Positions 37,556 to 46,103 of a stretch of DNA of 64,000 nt are shown piece after piece. The stretch lies in NCBI RefSeq assembly GCF_028728065.1, contig NZ_CP117812.1:434001-498000 (forward strand). The letters are read 5' to 3'. How positions within the stretch are numbered: position 1 is the stretch's first letter; every line of letters starts with the position of its first letter. Source of the stretch: Lentisphaera profundi (GTDB lineage Bacteria; Verrucomicrobiota; Lentisphaeria; Lentisphaerales; Lentisphaeraceae). Both the position numbers and the translations under genes were made by a program. The notes under the pieces were generated by a model. It saw only the letters and a program-made list of their open reading frames with translations. It searched no databases and was not told where the DNA came from.

Positions 37556-38058
37556 CGAGAGTCGCAGACCTGATTGAAGGCCTTCTTAAAAAGTTTTGTG
37601 AATTGTGTTTATGGGCAAATTTTTTACTGATCTTTATCATCGTTTTTCAGGTGGTGGCACGTTATGCTTTTGATTTTACTTGGGCTTCATTAGAAGAGCT
37701 CCAATGGCATCTTTTTGCCGTGGCGATGTTTACTGGTGTTGCTTATGCGATTGTCGAGGGTTGCCATGTACGAGCGGATATTTTATTTAATAAGTTCACT
37801 CAAAAATGGCGCGATGTGGTCGAGTTATTGACCATGGCCTTATGCGTCATCCCATTTTTCTCTCTGATTTTCTTTTATGGCCTGAGTTTTGTGGAGCGAT
37901 CTTATTCAGTGAGTGAGATGTCGAGTTCGCCCGGAGGTCTACCTCATCGTTGGCTCATTAAAGCTCTTATCCCCTTGGCCTGCCTACTAATCATATTTGC
38001 TGCCATCGCAAAAATACTACGAGCACTAGCTAGTTTGAGAGGCAAAAATGTATCCTGA
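37552..38058 (+). CDS. dctQ: TRAP transporter small membrane subunit
   Basis: The 168-residue protein has four helices and the DctQ motifs ARYAFDFTWASLEELQWHLF and EGCHVRADILFNKF. It starts at ATGA over the dctP stop and overlaps dctM by 11 nt. Confidence 0.91.
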   Translation: MTRVADLIEGLLKKFCELCLWANFLLIFIIVFQVVARYAFDFTWASLEELQWHLFAVAMFTGVAYAIVEGCHVRADILFNKFTQKWRDVVELLTMALCVIPFFSLIFFYGLSFVERSYSVSEMSSSPGGLPHRWLIKALIPLACLLIIFAAIAKILRALASLRGKNVS

Positions 38059-39412
38059 AGAACTGATGCTTTTTGCCATGTTTGGGATTTTACTACTTTT
38101 TATCTTTCTGGGTGTACGCATTGCTTTTGCGATTGCGGGAACAGGAATGCTGACCACGGCACTTTGCGTCTTATGCAATAAGTTTTTTGAAACGAATTTC
38201 TTTGCGGATTTTAATAATTTAGGCTTGTTGGTGAATCGTACTTATTCACTGATGTCGAGTAGTCTCTTGGTGGCTTTGCCAATGTTTATTTTTATGGGGA
38301 TAATGCTGGAGAAATCTGGGATAGCAGAAAATTTAATGGAGTCATTTCAAAAGATTTTCAGTTCAGTTCGTGGGGGCTTGGCACTTGCCGTTACGCTAAT
38401 TGGCTTATTACTGGCAGCTTCAACGGGCATTATTGGTGCATCAGTTGTTTTATTGGCAGTGATGTCGATTCCCACCATGCTAAACAATGGTTATTCCAAG
38501 GAATTGGCCTGTGGCACCGTATGCTCTGCGGGTTGTTTAGGGATTTTGATTCCCCCGAGCATCATGCTGATTTTATTAGCAGATCAAATGGGAATATCAG
38601 TGGGAGACCTCTTTCACGCGGCAGTGATTCCAGGCTTATTACTTACAGGTAGTTATTTAGTCTACATATTTTTCAAAGCTCAAAAAGTTGATAAGAGTCA
38701 AGTGAAAGCTTTAGAGAAAGGAGATTTGAGTCAACTCTTTTTTGCAATCATCCCGCCAATGGCCCTAATGCTCTTGGTTTTAGGTTCGATCTTCTTTGGC
38801 ATTGCCACACCAACGGAGGCGAGTGGTTTGGGAGCTTTTGGCGCTTTTGTACTGGCTTTAATTAGTAAGAAACTCAATTTCAAAAAGCTGCGTAGCAGTG
38901 TTTTAGAAACGGGAAAAACCACAAGTTTTATCATGGCCATTTTGATTGGTGCCTCCTGTTTTTCTTTGACTCTAAAAGAATTGGAGGGAGATGATATCAT
39001 TCGTCAAAATATTATGGCCTTACCTTTTGGTTCTACAGGAATTATTATAGCGATTTTAGCCTTGGTATTCCTTTTAGGTTTTTTCCTGGATTGGATCGAA
39101 ATTACTTTAGTGATAATCCCCATTGTGGCACCTATTATTTCAGCAATGGCCTTGGATATGCCTGGGCATGGCCTGGAACAAGCAGAGCTTATTTGGTTTG
39201 CGATCTTGGTGGCAGTAACACTACAAACTTCTTTTCTTACCCCACCGGTAGGCTTTGCCTTATTTTACCTCAAGGGGGTGACGCCACCAGAGATTGAGCT
39301 GAAACATATTTATAAAGGAGTTCTGCCTTTTATTATCCTCCAGGTATTGGTTTTGATCCTAATTTTCCTCTTTCCCTCCTTAGTACTGTGGCTACCTTCC
39401 TTAGCGGCTTAA
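38048..39412 (+). CDS. dctM: TRAP transporter large membrane subunit
   Basis: The 454-residue, about 12-helix protein is the DctM symporter: GIMLEKSGIAENLM, AASTGIIGASVVLLAVMSIP, LGILIPPSIMLILLADQMG and the C-terminal LTPPVGFALFYLKGVTPPEI. It drives solute uptake with a sodium gradient, which fits the Nqr operon upstream. Last gene of dctPQM. Confidence 0.93.
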   Translation: MYPEELMLFAMFGILLLFIFLGVRIAFAIAGTGMLTTALCVLCNKFFETNFFADFNNLGLLVNRTYSLMSSSLLVALPMFIFMGIMLEKSGIAENLMESFQKIFSSVRGGLALAVTLIGLLLAASTGIIGASVVLLAVMSIPTMLNNGYSKELACGTVCSAGCLGILIPPSIMLILLADQMGISVGDLFHAAVIPGLLLTGSYLVYIFFKAQKVDKSQVKALEKGDLSQLFFAIIPPMALMLLVLGSIFFGIATPTEASGLGAFGAFVLALISKKLNFKKLRSSVLETGKTTSFIMAILIGASCFSLTLKELEGDDIIRQNIMALPFGSTGIIIAILALVFLLGFFLDWIEITLVIIPIVAPIISAMALDMPGHGLEQAELIWFAILVAVTLQTSFLTPPVGFALFYLKGVTPPEIELKHIYKGVLPFIILQVLVLILIFLFPSLVLWLPSLAA

Positions 39413-39598
39413 TGGTTACATGCTTCATAAGCTATGAGAGCTTTTTGTCCTTGCGATGATTAGGAAATACGACGATTTATATAAAACTCTTGATTTAATT
39501 TTGTCACTTTGTCAGATGAGAAGCGTTTCTTAAGTATAGAGAGATTGAGAAAGGCTGCGTGACTTTGCGTATGAGCTCAAAATTATAAATCAGGAGAA

Positions 39599-41146
39599 GT
39601 GATGTTTAGATCTTTAATGAGTAGCATGATTTGCGGTGTAGGATTATGCCTAACGGCGGCAGAGAAACCCAATATAATTATTATCTATGGTGACGACATT
39701 GGTTACGGTGACTTTAGCTGCTATGGTGGCACTGGAGTGGATACTTATAATATTGATACCTTGGCCGTAAATGGGCAACGCTTTTTATCTGCGTATGCGG
39801 CGGCGGCCACTTGTACCCCTTCACGTTATTCGCTGATGACCGGTGAGTATGCTTTCCGCAATAAAAAGGCAAAAATTCTTCCAGGAAATGCACCACTTAT
39901 TATTGATACTAAACGTACAAATATGCCCGCGTTTATGCGAGATAAGGGCTACGCTACTGGCCTTGTAGGCAAATGGCATTTAGGCTTGGGTTTATCAAGC
40001 GAGCCCTTGAACTGGAATCAAGAGATCAAGCCCGGCCCCAAAGAAGTAGGTTTTGATTATTCTTTTTATATGGCAGCGACTGCTGACCGCGTGCCTTCTG
40101 TGTACATAGAAGATGGCCATATCGTGAACCTTGATCCCAAAGACCCTGTGCAAGTTGATTATGAAAAACAAGTGGGCAATGAACCCACAGGTGTATCTCA
40201 TCCACACTTGTTGAGAATGCAGGCCGATTTACAGCATAGCGGAACCATTATTAACGGTATAAGTCGCATCGGCTTTATGACCGGCGGAAACAAGGCTCGT
40301 TTCAAAGATGAAAGTATGGCGGATACCTATTTAGGAAAAGCGATTGATTTTATCGATAAAAATAAATCCAATCCATTTATGCTTTATTATGCCCCCAACG
40401 AGAATCACGTGCCACGGGTGATTCATCCACGTTTTAAAGGCTCAACCAGCTTGGGTCCAAGAGGAGATGCTTTAGCATTATTTGACTGGTGTGTAGGGCG
40501 TGTCGTGGAAGAACTTAAAGCTAAGGGAATCTATAAAAATACCATCATCATCATTTCCTCAGATAATGGCCCCGTACTTTTTGATGGTTACTGGGAAGGC
40601 GCCATAGAGAATCAAGGGGCGCATCAATCTAATGGTCCTTGGCGCGGCGGTAAGTACTCACGTTGGGAAGGTGGTACCCGTATGCCTTTTATCGTATCTT
40701 GGCCCGGGAAAGTAAAACCAGGGATTAGTAATGCACTGATTAGCCAAACAGATTTATTTGCGAGCTTCGCAGCTTTGCTCGGTGAAGAAGTGCCCGCGAA
40801 CAGCGCAAAAGATTCGGTGAATGTTTTACCTGCACTCTTAGGGGAATCCGATAAGGGCCGTGACTTTGTGATTCAAGAAGCCTTAACACAACTGGCTATT
40901 CGTAAGGGTGAATGGAAATATATTCCGCCGGGCACAATTACGGAACGTTTGGGTATTGGTCGCTTTCAGAAAACTGAGGTACTTGAACCAGGACTTTTAT
41001 ATCACCTTTCTGAAGACCCGAGTGAACAAAATAATTTGGCGGGACAATACCCGAATAAAGTTCGCGAGCTTCGCAAAATTATTCACGATATAGATCCTTC
41101 AAAAGCGAAGATGGGAAAATTTAGCAAGAAGCAACTTGGCTTTTAA
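39599..41146 (+). CDS. Secreted sulfatase (arylsulfatase A family)
   Basis: The 515-residue enzyme has a short signal peptide (MICGVGLCLTAAEK), metal-binding GDDIGYGD, the formylglycine site C72-T-P-S-R (ATCTPSRYSLMTG), GKWHLG, and SSDNGPVL. It hydrolyses sulfate esters after conversion of Cys72 by a formylglycine-generating enzyme, and probably acts on sulfated polysaccharides in the periplasm. GGAG lies about 7 nt upstream. It is not directly next to any of the pseudopilin genes. Confidence 0.92.
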   Translation: MMFRSLMSSMICGVGLCLTAAEKPNIIIIYGDDIGYGDFSCYGGTGVDTYNIDTLAVNGQRFLSAYAAAATCTPSRYSLMTGEYAFRNKKAKILPGNAPLIIDTKRTNMPAFMRDKGYATGLVGKWHLGLGLSSEPLNWNQEIKPGPKEVGFDYSFYMAATADRVPSVYIEDGHIVNLDPKDPVQVDYEKQVGNEPTGVSHPHLLRMQADLQHSGTIINGISRIGFMTGGNKARFKDESMADTYLGKAIDFIDKNKSNPFMLYYAPNENHVPRVIHPRFKGSTSLGPRGDALALFDWCVGRVVEELKAKGIYKNTIIIISSDNGPVLFDGYWEGAIENQGAHQSNGPWRGGKYSRWEGGTRMPFIVSWPGKVKPGISNALISQTDLFASFAALLGEEVPANSAKDSVNVLPALLGESDKGRDFVIQEALTQLAIRKGEWKYIPPGTITERLGIGRFQKTEVLEPGLLYHLSEDPSEQNNLAGQYPNKVRELRKIIHDIDPSKAKMGKFSKKQLGF

Positions 41147-41162
41147 TTTAATGGGTGGGGAC

Positions 41163-41400
41163 TTAAGGATTTTCATACGTGCGGCTACCTTTTTTAGTAG
41201 GGCCCCGAGGGCTCCTCGGCCACCGGAGGTGTTTATACTGGGGCGGAGCCCCAAGTTTGACTAAATGAGGGACGAGTCCCTCACACTCCCACCAAGGACT
41301 TGCCAGCCCTTGACCCGGCGACTGGTGCGGAGCCCCATATATTTTTATCCGCCTGTGTGGCAACACCCTTGACCAGGCGACGAGAGATCTTTTAATGACT
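41163..41400. repeat. Family-alpha-like hairpin repeats (diverged, compound)
   Basis: This stretch contains several GC-rich inverted repeats: GGGGCGGAGCCCC twice, GGGACGAGTCCC, CCGAGGGCTCCTCGG, and the family core AAGGACTTGCCAGCCCTTGA then CCGGCGA and ACCAGGCGA. The same motifs recur in the opposite orientation at 41640-41780. Confidence 0.7.
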
Positions 41401-41412
41401 GAGAACTTAAGT

Positions 41413-41605
41413 ACATGCCGAAGGTATGTAGTATGGTAGCCACCGGATTTATCCGGTGGGTATTGTTAAATAAATGATATTAATGCCGAAGGTATGAAGC
41501 TAAATTTCTGCAGCGTACCTTCGGCACGCACGATGCTGTTATTCAAAGACCACGGACTTAGGTCCATGGCTACCTTCCTAAGCTCTTCGAGCTCAAATAT
41601 CTCTT
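41413..41605 (+). repeat. Direct repeat copy 1 of a palindrome-rich unit
   Basis: A unit of about 190 nt holding perfect or near-perfect palindromes: CCACCGGATTTATCCGGTGG, ACGGACTTAGGTCCATGG, TGCCGAAGGTA with TACCTTCGGCA, and GAGCTCTTCGAGCTC. It matches 41810-41995 over nearly its whole length. No coding frame. Confidence 0.85.
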
Positions 41606-41639
41606 AAGATGAAATCCATACTCAATACGCATTATCTGA

Positions 41640-41785
41640 TTGTTCAGGTAGGTACTGGAGCGAAGCTCCGAGTGTTGGGATTATCAAGGGTGCCAGCACC
41701 CTTGAGCGGGGTGTGGGGCGGAGCCCCAGGTATAAATGCCTCCGGCGGCCGAGGAGCCCTCGGAGCCATACTAAAAAATGTATAC
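41640..41785. repeat. Inverted-orientation hairpin repeats
   Basis: Reverse-orientation counterpart of 41163-41400: CAAGGGTGCCAGCACCCTTG, GGGGCGGAGCCCC and GCCGAGGAGCCCTCGG. Together with the direct repeats on both sides it makes a nested structure of about 830 nt. Confidence 0.68.
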
Positions 41786-41809
41786 ATGAGCTCAAACATC
41801 TCTTAAGAA

Positions 41810-41995
41810 TATGCCGAAGGTATGTAGTAGGGTAGCCACCGGATTTATCCGGTGGGTATTGTTAAAAAATGATATTAATGCCGAAGGTATGAAGCTAAAT
41901 CTCTGCAGCGTACCTTCGGCACGCACGATGCTGTTATTCAAAGACCACGGACTTAGGTCCATGGCTACATTGCTAAGCTCTTCGAGCTCAAATTT
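41810..41995 (+). repeat. Direct repeat copy 2 of a palindrome-rich unit
   Basis: Same order of palindromes as at 41413-41605 with a few substitutions (for example TAGTAGGG for TAGTATGG), so the duplication is recent or kept alike by conversion. Confidence 0.85.
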
Positions 41996-42079
41996 CTGTC
42001 AACATCCCTTAAGTTCCCACTCATTAGGGGCGCCTCCAGTTACTTTATATAAGAGAGCGGAAATTCACCTCATTTAAAC

Positions 42080-42116
42080 AAAAAAAATCCCGTGAAGTGA
42101 TTCACGGGATTTTTTT
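42080..42116. terminator. Bidirectional-looking terminator
   Basis: ATCCCGTGAA and TTCACGGGAT arms with a GTGA loop, flanked by an A-run and a T-run, just beyond the 3' end of the small Lys-rich protein gene on the minus strand. Confidence 0.88.
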
Positions 42117-42133
42117 GTGGAAAGACTTAAATT

Positions 42134-42457
42134 TTACTCTTCTTTCTTTTTCTTAGGAGCTTTGGCTTTTTTAGCGAGTTCTTTGATTTCAATAAGAGTC
42201 GTTGCATCAGCAGGATCAGTTTTAATTGAAGCCATTTTGAATTTTACATCCGCAGGCGCAACCGCAGCACCATCTTTATCGAGAATTTTTGTATCTGCAG
42301 TGACTTTATATTGTTTTTCATCTTTTTTGATTTTAAAAGTGGCGGCCTCGGCAGTGATACTAACGACTTTGCCTTTGAGTGCTTTAGCTTTTTTTTCTTT
42401 TGCCATGATTGGTGATGCAATGAGTAAAACAAGTAGGATAGTAATTAACTTTTTCAT
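42134..42457 (-). CDS. Small secreted Lys-rich protein
   Basis: The 107-residue protein has a signal peptide (MKKLITILLVLLIASPIMA) and a mature part of short beta segments (GKVVSITAEAATFKIKK, KQYKVTADTKILDKDG), ending in a very basic AKKAKAPKKKKEE. It loosely resembles DUF5666-like small periplasmic proteins. Function unknown. Confidence 0.72.
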   Translation of the reverse strand: MKKLITILLVLLIASPIMAKEKKAKALKGKVVSITAEAATFKIKKDEKQYKVTADTKILDKDGAAVAPADVKFKMASIKTDPADATTLIEIKELAKKAKAPKKKKEE

Positions 42458-42631
42458 TTTGGACCTTTTATATTTTTGATAAATTCATTCTAACAGAATG
42501 TATTAAGTAATACTGCTAAACGGGAATAAATATTACAGCTGAATAGAAAAAAGTGATAAAATCACTTGTGTAGGAGGAGATCTAATGGATCTTTTAGCTG
42601 AGGCTCCTCACAGCAATGGAGTCCGCAGGCT

Positions 42632-43390
42632 TCATTTATTATTGAGTAAGTCTATTGCGGCTTCGGCGAAACGAGTGCCAAGAATCTTGTAGCCTTCAGC
42701 ACTCATGTGCAAATCATCTACGTATTTACGAACCTGCTTGGTCTTCCAGTTTGGGTTTGAGTCGCCGGTATTGAGATCATGGCATTCGATAGTCTTACAA
42801 TTGGCTGTGTCGCGAGCCACTTTTTCTTGGGCAGCAATGATTTCTTCCCATTCCGGGTAAAGGGCTTCTTTATTGCCTTTGCCATAGTCACTGAGTTTAC
42901 CAATGACAAAAACGATCGGCGTATCAGGAAAGTCCGCTTTGAGTTGAGCAAAGAGGCTTTTGAGGCTACGTTCATAGACCGCTGAATGACGTTCGCGGGA
43001 ATCCCGTTCACCCTGCATCCAGCAAAAAGCAATCGCCTTGGGTTTAAGCCCTTGAGTTGCTTTAGTAATTTTCTTCATCATGCTTTTGTACATGATGCCA
43101 TTTTCTTTTAATTTGGGTTCTTTTGTATTGGGGATATTAGGATCTATTTTCCAATTGGGAGCAGGTTTCCAGTCGTGAACCCACATGCGAATGGGACGCC
43201 CACCAATGGCTTCTTTGACAATGAGAACATTATCTTTTCCGTACTCTTTGTTAACACGTGGTTCGAAAGTCAATTTTTGATTCATGCCCTGCATATTAGA
43301 CTGGCCAGAGAGGATAAAGAGGTACTTGCCTTCTTGGGCATAAGTGGAGATCAGAGAGAAGAAACAAATGATTAATGTACTGAATTTCAT
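42632..43390 (-). CDS. Sialate O-acetylesterase-like (SASA/GDSL) esterase
   Basis: The 252-residue exported enzyme has a signal peptide and the motif FILSGQSNMQG, with Ser31 as likely nucleophile, CWMQGERDS, and DDLHMSAEGY with the Asp-His pair. The family removes acetyl or other acyl groups from glycans, which fits the nearby sulfatases. It follows the serine hydrolase gene on the same strand after 11 nt. Confidence 0.85.
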   Translation of the reverse strand: MKFSTLIICFFSLISTYAQEGKYLFILSGQSNMQGMNQKLTFEPRVNKEYGKDNVLIVKEAIGGRPIRMWVHDWKPAPNWKIDPNIPNTKEPKLKENGIMYKSMMKKITKATQGLKPKAIAFCWMQGERDSRERHSAVYERSLKSLFAQLKADFPDTPIVFVIGKLSDYGKGNKEALYPEWEEIIAAQEKVARDTANCKTIECHDLNTGDSNPNWKTKQVRKYVDDLHMSAEGYKILGTRFAEAAIDLLNNK

Positions 43391-43401
43391 GATGTGAGTC
43401 C

Positions 43402-44544
43402 TTATTTATCTAAGATTTGAATAAAATGATCACCGATAGCCTTTAAAGGCGAATCGATATTTTTCTTGTTATGCGAGGTCGCTACGATGACCATATTATG
43501 ATCGGGGTAGATACTCATGTACTGTCCGCCTGCACCAATGCCACTAATGAAGTTTACTTTTTCTTCTGTGGTGAATTTACGGCGATTATGGAAGTAATAA
43601 AAGTAGCCTTCACCCTTGTTTGTATCCATGATGAGTTTTACATAATCGGGTGAGAGCCATGGCTCACCATTGAGTTTGCCCCCATTTAAAATTGAAGTGC
43701 CAACTTTTACCAGAGTACGAGAAGTGAAATTGCTGCCAGCACCGCAGGAGGGGATTCCGCTGTCTTGTTCATTCCAGCAATAAACGGTGCCGAGCTTAGC
43801 GATGACTTCTTCTTTGATGAATTTTTGGACATTGCCATTGGATTTAATATCAAGGATCATCATGATCATCGAGGGATCAGTGCCCGCATACTTATATTCT
43901 TTGCTCTCAGAAGTGATGGCTGCGGTGTTCTCAAAGAGTGCTTGGAAATAGGCTTGTTTTTGGAGCTTATTTCGAGTGATGCTTTTATTTTTAAAACGCA
44001 GGCCAGATTTCATGTATAAGGCATCGCGAAGGGTGATACTTTCGACGCCTGCTTGGATTTTACTACGATCAATTTCGGGCATAAAATCAATGACGGGCTT
44101 ATCGAGATCATTTATGGAAAGAAGTCCCAATTGAATGGCTCTGGCTAAAACAACTGAAGTCATGGTTTTGGTGACTGACATGGTGTAATGAGGGCCATCA
44201 ACGCGACCACGACGGTTATACATTTCAAAAATGAGTTTGCCATCTTTGTGAATGAGCAGGCTATCCAAGTTATGATATTTACCTTCTTGGTCATCGCCAA
44301 TAAAAGCCTCGATAGCTTGCTTCGCACCTGGTGCGTTCCATTCACCCACACTTATGCCATCTTTGAGATCAGTAGGGGAAGTACTAACATAAGCCTTGGC
44401 TAAATCGGGGATTGATTTTTGTTCTTTACTCGTTTGATTTTCAGCATCAGAACCCTGAGCTAAACCTGGAGCAGCTTCCGCTAGTAGGCTTAATGAAAAA
44501 AAGGATAAGAGTATGAGCCATGATTGTTTGGTGTTTAATTTCAT
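43402..44544 (-). CDS. Serine hydrolase, beta-lactamase/class C family
   Basis: The 380-residue exported protein has the S-x-x-K motif at 123-126 (TMSVTKTMTS), YKYAGTDPSMIM for the Tyr motif region, and a C-terminal GIGAGGQYMSIYPDHNMVIVA. Family members are esterases, amidases or penicillin-binding-like enzymes, so the substrate is open. It is probably co-transcribed with the SASA esterase. Confidence 0.86.
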   Translation of the reverse strand: MKLNTKQSWLILLSFFSLSLLAEAAPGLAQGSDAENQTSKEQKSIPDLAKAYVSTSPTDLKDGISVGEWNAPGAKQAIEAFIGDDQEGKYHNLDSLLIHKDGKLIFEMYNRRGRVDGPHYTMSVTKTMTSVVLARAIQLGLLSINDLDKPVIDFMPEIDRSKIQAGVESITLRDALYMKSGLRFKNKSITRNKLQKQAYFQALFENTAAITSESKEYKYAGTDPSMIMMILDIKSNGNVQKFIKEEVIAKLGTVYCWNEQDSGIPSCGAGSNFTSRTLVKVGTSILNGGKLNGEPWLSPDYVKLIMDTNKGEGYFYYFHNRRKFTTEEKVNFISGIGAGGQYMSIYPDHNMVIVATSHNKKNIDSPLKAIGDHFIQILDK

Positions 44545-44643
44545 AGAAGGCCTTGGAGTTAATCTAATAATTGATTTATTGGGAAGAGTGACTTGTGATA
44601 AGCACTACGTTTCCAAAAACATAAATCTAACATCAACTCAGAG

Positions 44644-44674
44644 ATTTAGCTTATTGTTGGCTTTCAACTAAGCC
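44644..44674 (+). repeat. 31-bp direct repeat, distal copy (duplicate of gene 3' end)
   Basis: Identical over 31 nt to 45029-45059, which contains the last codons of the membrane protein gene at 45035-45970. The two copies bracket a repeat block of about 354 nt. Confidence 0.82.
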
Positions 44675-44679
44675 AAGGT

Positions 44680-45015
44680 TGTGAGAACTAGGGGTGATAA
44701 ATACTTGAATAACTGAGTTCTGAAGCAAGGGATCAAAGCCCTAATCCATGCTTACAGCATTCATAATATATCACGATCACCCACAATAAAGGGCATTATG
44801 CTTCGCATACGAGAAGGACGCTGTCCCTCTCGAGCTCTCCCTGTAAGGATTTGCCAATCCTTAACCAGGCGATTAGGGGCGGTGCCCCGCTTTATGGGTA
44901 ATCGTTTAATATATTGACAATCATATTTCCCAAGGCTTACGCCATTGGGCTTTATTAAATTCATGCTTTCAGCATTATTAGCTAATACTTTTTCACTCTA
45001 AATTATTGCCGGATT
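44680..45015 (+). repeat. Repeat R1 copy c, interrupted by a family-alpha element
   Basis: Starts GTGAGAACTAGGGGTG and matches the right part of the 50.5 and 52.3 kb repeats (TGAGTTCTGAAGCAAGGGAT, then CATAATATAT). It breaks off for the element at 44772-44904, then resumes ATATATTGACAATCAT. Confidence 0.82.
44772..44904 (+). mobile_element. Family-alpha MITE-like element with identifiable empty site
   Basis: About 133 nt. The ends CACGATCACCC and GGGTAATCG are inverted, with ATAAAG/CTTTAT just inside. The core has CTCGAGCTCTCC and the hairpin AAGGATTTGCCAATCCTT. The host sequence CATAATATATTGACAATC, intact at about 50551 and 52331, is split here with TAATATAT on both sides, as expected of a target-site duplication of about 8 bp. 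No transposase is encoded, so mobilisation would be in trans. Confidence 0.8.
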
Positions 45016-45034
45016 AATAGTTCTATTATTTAGC

Positions 45035-45970
45035 TTATTGTTGGCTTTCAACTAAGCCGAGATCAAGGGGGGCATTTTTAATACTTTCAGTATCGTAGTT
45101 GAGACTGCCTTTGGGGGCGCCTTCAGTTTGGAGACTACTACCCGTGAGTTCCAGCAGACGGAATTGCTTTTTCTCGCTATGATCGACGTAAGTTGAATAA
45201 ATGACAGAATCAAAGCCTTCTTCTTTGAGTTCGACAAAGACGACGTATTCATCACCATCAGACTTGAGATATTTTTCCAAAGAAAAAGTGTGGCTCGAAG
45301 TGGCGCCACTCATGAGGTCGAGTTCGCCATCGGGATCAATCCCTGTGAGTAGGGTGTAGCGCTGGCGCCAGATGGGAAGAAGTTTGTGACGTTGAGTCTT
45401 TTTTCCATTCCAGCTAACTTCTTCGGAATAAGCGAGCTCGGGGCTGAGATAGATATTTTCGATAATAGTTCCCGCTTTGGACTCGGCCCAAATGGCCATT
45501 GCGGGAGCGGACTCTAGTTCTGAATTGAAATTCAAATGGATCGCCAGAGCTTTATCCTCGGTATTTTCTTTGAGGCGAGTGCTATTGTGAATATTTTTTT
45601 CATTGAGTGACTGCATCAGTGGATTTGTGCGTACAATTTCATGTGCACGTCGAGATTCATAGCTCTGAGAGATAATTTGTTTTGCGGGGCTCGCATTCAT
45701 GAGTGAAGCAATGAGCAGTGCCAACCAAATGACAACAATCAAGACGAGGTTTTTCTTGGGAAGCGAAATCTTTGATTTGGAAGACAAGACAGCTTTGAAA
45801 TATTTGCCCTTGCCAATCAAGTGCAGACCAATGAGTATGAGCGTGGCTAAACCAAAAATAATATGCACGCGTGCGGTATCAATATCAAAGGGCAGGACAT
45901 AGGACATGATGCCACTAGTTGCGAGGGTCGCAAAGCAGAGCAGTAAAGCAATATTAACAAAATGGCGCAT
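45035..45970 (-). CDS. Membrane-anchored protein with DUF4405-like and DUF2271-like parts
   Basis: The 311-residue protein has three or four helices in the first 95 residues (IALLLCFATLATSGIMSYVL, HIIFGLATLILIGLHLIG, LVLIVVIWLALLIASLM), recalling DUF4405 membrane domains. The C-terminal part has WNGKKTQRHKLLPIWRQR and DLMSGATSSHTFSLEKYL, like DUF2271 or FMN-binding periplasmic domains. A heme or flavin redox role is possible but unproven. Its 3' end is duplicated at 44644-44674. Confidence 0.7.
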   Translation of the reverse strand: MRHFVNIALLLCFATLATSGIMSYVLPFDIDTARVHIIFGLATLILIGLHLIGKGKYFKAVLSSKSKISLPKKNLVLIVVIWLALLIASLMNASPAKQIISQSYESRRAHEIVRTNPLMQSLNEKNIHNSTRLKENTEDKALAIHLNFNSELESAPAMAIWAESKAGTIIENIYLSPELAYSEEVSWNGKKTQRHKLLPIWRQRYTLLTGIDPDGELDLMSGATSSHTFSLEKYLKSDGDEYVVFVELKEEGFDSVIYSTYVDHSEKKQFRLLELTGSSLQTEGAPKGSLNYDTESIKNAPLDLGLVESQQ

Positions 45971-46103
45971 AATTTTTAGTTGATACCTCGGGGCCAGCCC
46001 CGAACCCCGTGAGGAATGCCTCCCTCAACGGGCAGATTGATGTGGGGAAGAAGTTTGATTGTATGTCCTTTTGTATGCCAAGCAGGTGCTTGGCGTTCCC
46101 AGC

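Noticed and set aside
41413-41995. CRISPR array
   Set aside because: Only two repeats of about 190 nt with no regular short spacers and no cas genes.
41609-42077. Plus-strand reading frames over the palindromic repeats
   Set aside because: They cross hairpins shared with other repeat copies and have no ribosome binding site, signal or homologous pattern.
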